From positions 2,081,501 to 2,145,500 of the forward strand of contig NZ_CANMPJ010000001.1 in assembly GCF_947499705.1 (NCBI RefSeq): a stretch of DNA of 64,000 bases, written 5' to 3'. The position numbers and the translations under genes are program-made. Under the pieces are notes generated by a model. It ran no database searches, was not told the DNA's origin, and saw only the letters and a list, made by a program, of their open reading frames with translations. Origin of the DNA: an uncultured Erythrobacter sp. Its GTDB lineage: Bacteria; Pseudomonadota; Alphaproteobacteria; Sphingomonadales; Sphingomonadaceae. Positions 58,448 to 64,000 of this stretch are shown one piece after another. Each line of letters starts with the position of its first letter. The first letter of the stretch is position 1.

Positions 58448-59722
58448 TCACCACGTCACCAAACCGATCCACGCGCCGGTCATCGCAGTCGCGATATTGC
58501 CTGCGATCCAGCTCTTGATCCCCAACCCAGCCGCCTCCGCCCGCCTTTCAGGGCAAAGCGTACCAATGGTCGAGACCAGCAGGCCAATGCTCGCCAGATT
58601 GGCGAAGCCGCACAAAGCGTAGGTCACGATCAGAAGCCCGCGCGGGCTGAAGGTGTCTGGTGGCAGGCCCGAGAGTTCGAGATAAGCAACATATTCATTG
58701 AGGATCGCCTTGGTCCCCATCAGACCGCCCGCCGCTTGCGCTTCGCTCCACGGTACGCCGATCAGCCACATCAACGGGGCAAAGACCCAGCCGAACACGC
58801 GCTTCAAGGTTATCGGTTCGTCGCCAACCAGCGGAAGCAGCGCCAGCGCCATGTCGACCAGTGACACCAACGCGAACACCACGATGATCACTGCAATCAC
58901 CGCCAGGAACAGCTGCATCCCGTCCATCGTGCCCTTGACGATGGCATCGATGCTGCTTTCAAACTTGAGGCCGGGTTCGTCCTTGTCGACATCGGTCACG
59001 ACCGCATCGGCGCTTGCGTCCGGCACCATCAGCTTCGCGATGAGCAGCGCAGCAGGCAGGGAGATCAGCGAGGCTGAAATCATATGACCGACCGCATCAG
59101 GTACGGTCTTTGAAAGCGTCGTCGCATAGAGCACGAGAACCGCTCCGCTGATCGAGGCCATAGCGAGCACCATCACCTGAAACAGTTCGGCCCGGCTCAT
59201 TTTGGCGAAATAGGCACGCACCACCAGCGGGCTCTCGACCACGCCGAGAAACATGTTTGCCCCGCCCGAGAGTCCGACGACGCCGCTGACACCTAAAGTC
59301 CGCCGCAGCAGGAATGACAGGCCATTCACAAGCCAGCGCAGCACGCCCCAATGCCACAGCACGGCAGCAAGCGCGGAGAACACGATAACCAGTGGCAGGA
59401 TCTGAAACGCAATGATTACAGGAGGGTCAACGCCGTCTTTCAACTCGAATGGCAATGGCGCCCCACCGAGATAGCCGAACATGTAGGAGGCACCGTCTGC
59501 CGTTGCGCGCTCAATCGCGGCGACACCGGCATTGGCGTATTGCATCAGCGACCAGACGAACGGGACGCGCACGATCAGCAATGCCAAGGCGCCTTGCAGC
59601 GCAAGCGCGCCGAAGATCCAACGCCACCCCGGACGGTCGGCGCGGCTTTCGCTCAGTCCCCACGCGAGCAGCAACAGCACCGCAATGCCGATGATCCCGC
59701 GCAGTTGGTCAAACAGTTCCAA
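58448..59722 (-). CDS. NupC-type concentrative nucleoside transporter
   Basis: 424 residues. Multiple transmembrane helices; CNT family landmarks are GLSGGANMFLGVVESPLVVR (about residues 155-175), GVPWSEAQAAGGLMGTKAIL and NEYVAYLELSGL, then LVTYALCGFANLASIGLLVS near the C-terminus. It imports nucleosides with Na+ or H+ across the inner membrane. It lies between two unrelated minus-strand genes with gaps of 8-15 nt, probably cotranscribed. Confidence 0.92.
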   Translation of the reverse strand: MELFDQLRGIIGIAVLLLLAWGLSESRADRPGWRWIFGALALQGALALLIVRVPFVWSLMQYANAGVAAIERATADGASYMFGYLGGAPLPFELKDGVDPPVIIAFQILPLVIVFSALAAVLWHWGVLRWLVNGLSFLLRRTLGVSGVVGLSGGANMFLGVVESPLVVRAYFAKMSRAELFQVMVLAMASISGAVLVLYATTLSKTVPDAVGHMISASLISLPAALLIAKLMVPDASADAVVTDVDKDEPGLKFESSIDAIVKGTMDGMQLFLAVIAVIIVVFALVSLVDMALALLPLVGDEPITLKRVFGWVFAPLMWLIGVPWSEAQAAGGLMGTKAILNEYVAYLELSGLPPDTFSPRGLLIVTYALCGFANLASIGLLVSTIGTLCPERRAEAAGLGIKSWIAGNIATAMTGAWIGLVTW

Positions 59723-59730
59723 AGCGCGTC

Positions 59731-61881
59731 CTAACCGCGCATCCAGTTGTGGTATTTCTCAACATAGGTGAGCAGCTTTTCAGGCTTGTTCGCCTTCTTC
59801 CAATTTCCGGCTGCAAACTTGTTGGCCTCTGCCATCGTCGGGTAGGAATGGATCGTTCCGAGGATCTTGTTGAGCCCGATCTTGTACTTCATCGCCAGCA
59901 CATATTCGGCCAGCAGCTCACCCGCATGGCTGCCGACGATGGTCGCGCCAAGCACATTGTCCTTACCAGGCGGGGTCAGTACTTTGACGAACCCCTTGGT
60001 CTCGCTTTCGGTGATCGCGCGGTCGAGATCATCGAGACCGTAAGTAGTGACTTCGTAGTCGACACCCTGCTCTGTCGCTTCGGTTTCGTTGAGGCCGACG
60101 CGGGCGACTTCGGGGTCGAGGAAGGTCACCGCCGGGATGACGCTGTAATCTGCCTTGAACTTCTTGAACTGGCCGAACAGCGCGTTGACGCTGGCGAACC
60201 ATGCCTGATGGCTGGCGGTGTGGGTGAATTGGTAGGGACCGGCGACGTCACCCGCCGCGAAGATGTTCGGGAATTTTGTGGCGAGGAATTCATCGGTGAC
60301 CACTGTCTTGGCAGTGTCCACGCCGAGTTCCTCTAGGCCATAACCCGAGAGCCGCGCCGCACGTCCAACGGCGATGATCAACGCGTCATAGGGGACTTGC
60401 TTCTCTGCCCCATCATGCTCGACGACGAGGGCGCCATCGGCGACGCGCAGTGCCTTGTGATCGGTCAGCACGGTCACACCGGACTCTTCGAGTGACGACT
60501 TGGCAAGCGCGGACACGTCCTCGTCTTCACGGCCCAGCACGCGCGGTGCCATCTCGACCTGAGTCACATTCGAGCCGAGTCGGGCAAGTGCCTGTGAAAG
60601 CTCGCAACCGATGGGGCCGCCGCCCAGCACCGCCACGCGCTTCGGCGCTTCGTCCATCTCGGCGAAGGCTTCCCACATCGTGTCACTGGTGAGGTAACCG
60701 CTGTCCTCCAGCCCTTCGAGCGGCGGCACGAATGGTTCCGCCCCGGCGGCGATGACGATACTGCGGGTCGTGAGACGCTGCGGAGTCCCATCCCCTTGGC
60801 CATCATTGCGCGCGATCTCGACCGTCCATGGGTCGATCACCTTAGCGTAGCCTTCAACCACATCGACGCCGAGATCGGTGTAGCGCTCAACGCTGTCATG
60901 CGGCTCGATAGTCTTGATGATGTCCATCACCCGGGCGATGGTTTCGCGAAACGGCACTTCGGGTTCGATGGGCTTCAAACCATACTTGTCGGCATGGCGC
61001 ATCTGAGATGCGACCTTGGCGCTCTTGATCAGTGCTTTGGACGGGACACAGCCGGTATTGAGGCAGTCGCCGCCCATCTTGTTGGCTTCGACCAGCGTCA
61101 CCTTCGCCTTGACGGTAGCGGCAATCAGCGAGCTGACGAGCCCAGCGGAGCCCGCGCCGATGACTACAAGGTTACGGTCGAAACTCTTGGGCTTGGTGAA
61201 GCCCTTATAGACCTTGCGGCGCTTGATGATGCCGATGATCCCCTTGGCGACCCATGGAACAATGCCGAGGAACACGAAGGAACCAATGAGGACAGGCGAC
61301 AGCAGCCCTGAGGTGGTCTCAATCTGTGCCAGCTGCGTGCCCGCATTCACGAACGCAATGGTTCCAAGGAACATTCCGATCTGGCTGACCCATGCGAAGG
61401 TCCATGTTTTGATCCGGGTCAGGCCGAAGACAAGATTGATCACGAAAAACGGTACAGCAGGGATCATGCGAAGCGTGAAGAGGTAGAAAGCACCATCGCG
61501 CTCCAGCCCTTCGTTGATGCTCTTCAGCCGGTCACCAAAGCGCGCTTCGATGCTGTCGCGCAGCACGAACCGCGAGGCGAGGAAAGCAAGCGTGGCGCCG
61601 AGTGTCGAGGCGAACGATACCAGGATAGTCCCGGTCACCAGACCGAACAGCGCCCCTGCTGCCAGCGTCATGATCGCCGCTCCGGGCAGGGAAGCAGCAG
61701 TGACCGCAACGTAAATCAGGAAAAACACGCCCAGAACCAGCGTGGGATTGTCGCGGTAGAACCCCTGCGCGTCATCGACGGCCTGCTTGATCCCTTCAAG
61801 CGACAGATAAGTGCCGAGATCGAAGTAGAAATAGGCCGCGACGATGGCGGCGAGCGCAGCGATGATGAGAATTTTCTTCAT
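59731..61881 (-). CDS. TVP38/TMEM64 membrane domain fused to FAD-dependent disulfide oxidoreductase
   Basis: 716 residues. Residues 1-220 are a multi-helix TVP38/TMEM64 (VTT/SNARE-associated) membrane domain (SLPGAAIMTLAAGALFGLVT; TLRMIPAVPFFVINLVFGLT). Residues ~235-716 are a mercuric reductase/dihydrolipoamide dehydrogenase-like enzyme: FAD motif VVIGAGSAGLVSSLIAA, redox-active Cys273 and Cys278 in GGDCLNTGCVPSKA, NAD loop VAVLGGGPIGCELSQALARL, and C-terminal HSYPTMAE with catalytic His. It lacks the HMA domain and C-terminal Cys pair of MerA. The membrane-anchored redox role is unknown. The frame is continuous, so the fusion is genuine in this sequence. Confidence 0.92.
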   Translation of the reverse strand: MKKILIIAALAAIVAAYFYFDLGTYLSLEGIKQAVDDAQGFYRDNPTLVLGVFFLIYVAVTAASLPGAAIMTLAAGALFGLVTGTILVSFASTLGATLAFLASRFVLRDSIEARFGDRLKSINEGLERDGAFYLFTLRMIPAVPFFVINLVFGLTRIKTWTFAWVSQIGMFLGTIAFVNAGTQLAQIETTSGLLSPVLIGSFVFLGIVPWVAKGIIGIIKRRKVYKGFTKPKSFDRNLVVIGAGSAGLVSSLIAATVKAKVTLVEANKMGGDCLNTGCVPSKALIKSAKVASQMRHADKYGLKPIEPEVPFRETIARVMDIIKTIEPHDSVERYTDLGVDVVEGYAKVIDPWTVEIARNDGQGDGTPQRLTTRSIVIAAGAEPFVPPLEGLEDSGYLTSDTMWEAFAEMDEAPKRVAVLGGGPIGCELSQALARLGSNVTQVEMAPRVLGREDEDVSALAKSSLEESGVTVLTDHKALRVADGALVVEHDGAEKQVPYDALIIAVGRAARLSGYGLEELGVDTAKTVVTDEFLATKFPNIFAAGDVAGPYQFTHTASHQAWFASVNALFGQFKKFKADYSVIPAVTFLDPEVARVGLNETEATEQGVDYEVTTYGLDDLDRAITESETKGFVKVLTPPGKDNVLGATIVGSHAGELLAEYVLAMKYKIGLNKILGTIHSYPTMAEANKFAAGNWKKANKPEKLLTYVEKYHNWMRG

Positions 61882-61939
61882 GAATGTCCCTTCGTGCGCT
61901 TGGGTTCGGCGTCGGCGCGCGGTTGGTTAAGTAATCCGG

Positions 61940-63055
61940 CTACTGCCCGGACGCCAAACGCGCGTAGGTGCCTATCCAGCGTTTGTCGATCCAGCGTTTG
62001 AGCTTGGCAGCCCAGCGTCCCTGTGCAGCGAAGGCGCCGTAGCTCGCAATTGCCGATCCGTTCCCGGTCGAGAGCAGATACAGGCTCGCCGGTCTTGGCT
62101 GGTAGGATTGGCTTGGCGTTTCGCCAGATAGGGCAGCTCTGAGGTTCCTTGCCAGAACTGGTCCTGTGTGGACGGCGTGCACACCGGAATGCGGCACGTC
62201 TCGATCCTGCCGCGCAGCAACGTCGCCCGCGGCGAAGATATTGCGGTGAGAGATAGAGCGCTGATGCCGGTCGACCGCAATAAAGCCGTCCAAGTCGCAA
62301 TCCACGCCAATGGCGGCGCGGTTAACCGGTGCAGCGCTGCCCAAGGCAGCGACGATCAGGTCGACCGGTTCGAGCGAATGGTCGCCTGCCTGCAAGTGAC
62401 CATCCAGCAGCTGCGCATCAGATTCAATCAGGTGGATAGTCTGCGCCGCGAGTTCGGCCCTCACGCGGGTCCGGACACCGCCTGTGAAGCCGGGTAGCAA
62501 CCCTTCACTGCCCGCGACCAAGGTCACTCCAGGGCAAACGTCCGAGCTTCCGCTGTTCCGCAAACCAAAAGCCAGCTCGACCCCGCCAGCCCCGCCGCCA
62601 ATAACTGCGATCCGCTTCTCGCGAACCTCGTTGGTCGCCATCCAATCATCCAGATGCGCCACGAAAGCGTTGATCGGGCGGATATCCAGCAGGCGCGGAT
62701 CCTGGCCGAGGATAGCCCCCGCTCGGCCAACCCCGCCCGTATCAAGCGACGCAATATCGAAATCCAAGGGGCCACTGGTTTCAGTTTCGATCCGCCGCGC
62801 GTCACCGTCGATGCCGATGCACCGGTCCAGCACCAGTTCGACGCCTGCTCTCTGCGCCAGCCCGGCCAGATCGACCAAGCCCTCATCGCGGGCATACTCG
62901 CCTGCGATCCAGCCCGGCACCATGCCGGAATAGCGCAATCTCGGTGAAGGCGTGATCAGCGTGGTTCGGGCGGGCGCACCATGCTTGATCCAATCGGCCA
63001 GCACCGCGACGTGTGCGTGCCCTCCCCCGATAAGCAGCAGGTGCTTTTCGCTCAC
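61940..63055 (-). CDS. FAD-dependent pyridine-nucleotide oxidoreductase (SelD N-terminus/NDH-2-like)
   Basis: 371 residues. N-terminal FAD motif LLLIGGGHAHVAVLADW with the GGGHAHV signature of the TIGR03169-type enzymes that in some organisms are fused to selenophosphate synthase. The central NAD loop is IAVIGGGAGGVELAFGL and the C-terminal FAD segment FAAGDVAARQ. It begins 2 nt after the KDPG aldolase stop, so the two are cotranscribed. No selD is nearby; the substrate is unknown (NADH:quinone-type chemistry is possible). Confidence 0.82.
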   Translation of the reverse strand: MSEKHLLLIGGGHAHVAVLADWIKHGAPARTTLITPSPRLRYSGMVPGWIAGEYARDEGLVDLAGLAQRAGVELVLDRCIGIDGDARRIETETSGPLDFDIASLDTGGVGRAGAILGQDPRLLDIRPINAFVAHLDDWMATNEVREKRIAVIGGGAGGVELAFGLRNSGSSDVCPGVTLVAGSEGLLPGFTGGVRTRVRAELAAQTIHLIESDAQLLDGHLQAGDHSLEPVDLIVAALGSAAPVNRAAIGVDCDLDGFIAVDRHQRSISHRNIFAAGDVAARQDRDVPHSGVHAVHTGPVLARNLRAALSGETPSQSYQPRPASLYLLSTGNGSAIASYGAFAAQGRWAAKLKRWIDKRWIGTYARLASGQ

Positions 63056-63057
63056 GC

Positions 63058-63696
63058 TCAGCCGCGCGCAGCCTTGGCGATTGCGACGGCTTCTTCAGCG
63101 AGCTTTGTGACTGCGCCTAGGTCTCCGGCAGCCACAGCGTCTTTCGGCGTCAGCCAACTGCCGCCGCATGCAAGCACGTGATCCAGCGCGAGGAAGTCGG
63201 GAAGGTTCGCCGCCGACACACCGCCGGTTGGCATAAAGCGCATTTCGCGGAACACCGAACCCAAGGCCTTCAGCATCGGCACACCGCCTGCAAGGCTGGC
63301 CGGGAAGAACTTCACTTCGCGCAATCCCAGAGCGTAAGCGCGCTGCACTTCGCCGGCGGTCATCGTGCCGGGGAAGAACGGGATGCCTTCAGCCACGCAA
63401 TATTCGGCGATTTCGTCGACCAGGCCGGGTGAAACGATAAATTCCGCACCCGCGTCGCGGACCTGCTTTGCCTGATCCAGCGTCAGGACCGTGCCCGCGC
63501 CAACGATCATCCGCTCTCCGCGAGCGACCATGGCTTTCATGCCTTCGAGCGCGCCTTCGCTGCGCAGCACAACCTCGATCACGCCAAGCCCGCCCGCTTC
63601 CAACGCCTGCGCGGTTGCTAATGCACGCTCAGGGTCGCTGTCATTGACCAGCGGCACCACCGGCGCTGCGTTCAAGTGATCGGATAGGCTGGACAT
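63058..63696 (-). CDS. eda: KDPG/KHG aldolase
   Basis: 212 residues from the ATG at 63696 (MSSLSDHLNAAPVVPLV), with GAGGGA seven bases upstream; the open frame extends to 63759 without a site. Class I aldolase landmarks: catalytic Glu in GLGVIEVVLRSEGALE, IVGAGTVLTLDQAKQVRDAG, and the Schiff-base Lys in LREVKFFPASLAGG. It splits 2-keto-3-deoxy-6-phosphogluconate to pyruvate and glyceraldehyde-3-phosphate, the last step of the Entner-Doudoroff route, the usual sugar pathway in this group. edd is not in the window. Confidence 0.93.
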   Translation of the reverse strand: MSSLSDHLNAAPVVPLVNDSDPERALATAQALEAGGLGVIEVVLRSEGALEGMKAMVARGERMIVGAGTVLTLDQAKQVRDAGAEFIVSPGLVDEIAEYCVAEGIPFFPGTMTAGEVQRAYALGLREVKFFPASLAGGVPMLKALGSVFREMRFMPTGGVSAANLPDFLALDHVLACGGSWLTPKDAVAAGDLGAVTKLAEEAVAIAKAARG

Positions 63697-64000
63697 GACG
63701 TTTCCCTCTGAAAGCTTGTTTGCTCGCGCTTTGTGATGCGCCTCAAACCTCCCATGCAATCATGCGCTGCGATTCTCCAGCCATATTTCAACCGCGCGCA
63801 CAGGTGAGCCACTGGAACCTCTAGAGCGGGTGCGCGTTCGGATAGCGTTGTGATGAGAATTACTCATCCCGCATCCGGAACGGGATACCGGCGTGCGCAT
63901 TACGACAGTTTTGCAAGATTGACGCTCACTCTGACGGCAAGTGGGATTTGACGGAAACCCGGCATGGCCATTGATAATCCAAGCTACGGCAGCCGCCTTT
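63697..64000. other. Right-edge intergenic region with inverted repeats
   Basis: The ~300 bp upstream of eda hold GATGAG-AATTA-CTCATC (63852-63868, perfect 6-bp arms) and an overlapping ATCCCG...CGGGAT hairpin (63866-63886). An ATG at 63964 opens a plus-strand frame (MAIDNPSYGSRL) to the window edge, too short to judge. The palindromes could be operators for a rightward gene or for eda. Confidence 0.4.

Overview
The window is a high-GC alphaproteobacterial chromosome segment carrying a nearly complete photosynthesis gene cluster of an aerobic anoxygenic phototroph. The gene set and order (bchIDO, crtCDF, bchCXYZ-pufBALM, tspO-bchP-bch2-bchG, ppsR-ppaA, bchFNBHLM-lhaA-puhABC-orf-acsF-puhE-hemA), the numerous TonB-dependent receptors and the individual protein sequences point to Sphingomonadales, most likely an Erythrobacteraceae member. 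That placement is inferred from family knowledge; no rRNA gene is present.

Left flank (1-10.9 kb): the 3' part of a TonB-dependent receptor, an OmpR-type regulator with a degenerate receiver domain, a minus-strand acyl-CoA dehydrogenase/SDR/aldo-keto reductase operon, a small SurA-like secreted protein, ferredoxin-NADP reductase, and an FbpABC-type ferric iron transporter with a Fur-like box in front of the binding-protein gene.

Photosynthesis cluster (11.2-56.0 kb). First comes bchI-bchD-bchO plus a small membrane protein. Next to it are convergent crtC/crtD, divergent crtF, and the bchC-X-Y-Z-pufB-A-L-M superoperon, which ends in a strong terminator without pufC. A 7.1-kb sucrose/fructan block then interrupts the cluster: a LacI regulator, an MFS sugar transporter, a TonB receptor, a GH68 enzyme and a ROK fructokinase, with twin LacI-type operators. 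Photosynthesis genes resume with tspO, bchP, a PucC-family carrier and bchG (minus strand), the regulators ppsR and ppaA/aerR (minus strand), and one tightly overlapped 14-gene plus-strand operon from bchF to hemA. TGTC-N10-GACA PpsR-type palindromes occur at crtD/crtF and bchC, with near matches before bchG and bchF.

Right flank (56.1-64 kb): a lipoprotein cupredoxin with pseudoazurin ligand spacing (a candidate electron donor, since pufC is missing), a DUF1499 protein, a CDP-alcohol phosphatidyltransferase, a NupC-type nucleoside transporter, a TVP38/FAD-disulfide reductase fusion, a SelD-N-terminus-like FAD oxidoreductase and KDPG aldolase.

The most unusual structure is at 10960-11229, directly before bchI. 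A 33-bp outer inverted repeat encloses two more long inverted repeats in a three-way-junction layout. The apparent bchI ribosome site lies in the outer right arm. A short ORF with a perfect Shine-Dalgarno starts in an internal loop and stops exactly at the bchI ATG. It looks like either a MITE-like element or a translation-coupled riboregulatory leader. No tRNA, rRNA, CRISPR array or transposase gene was seen.
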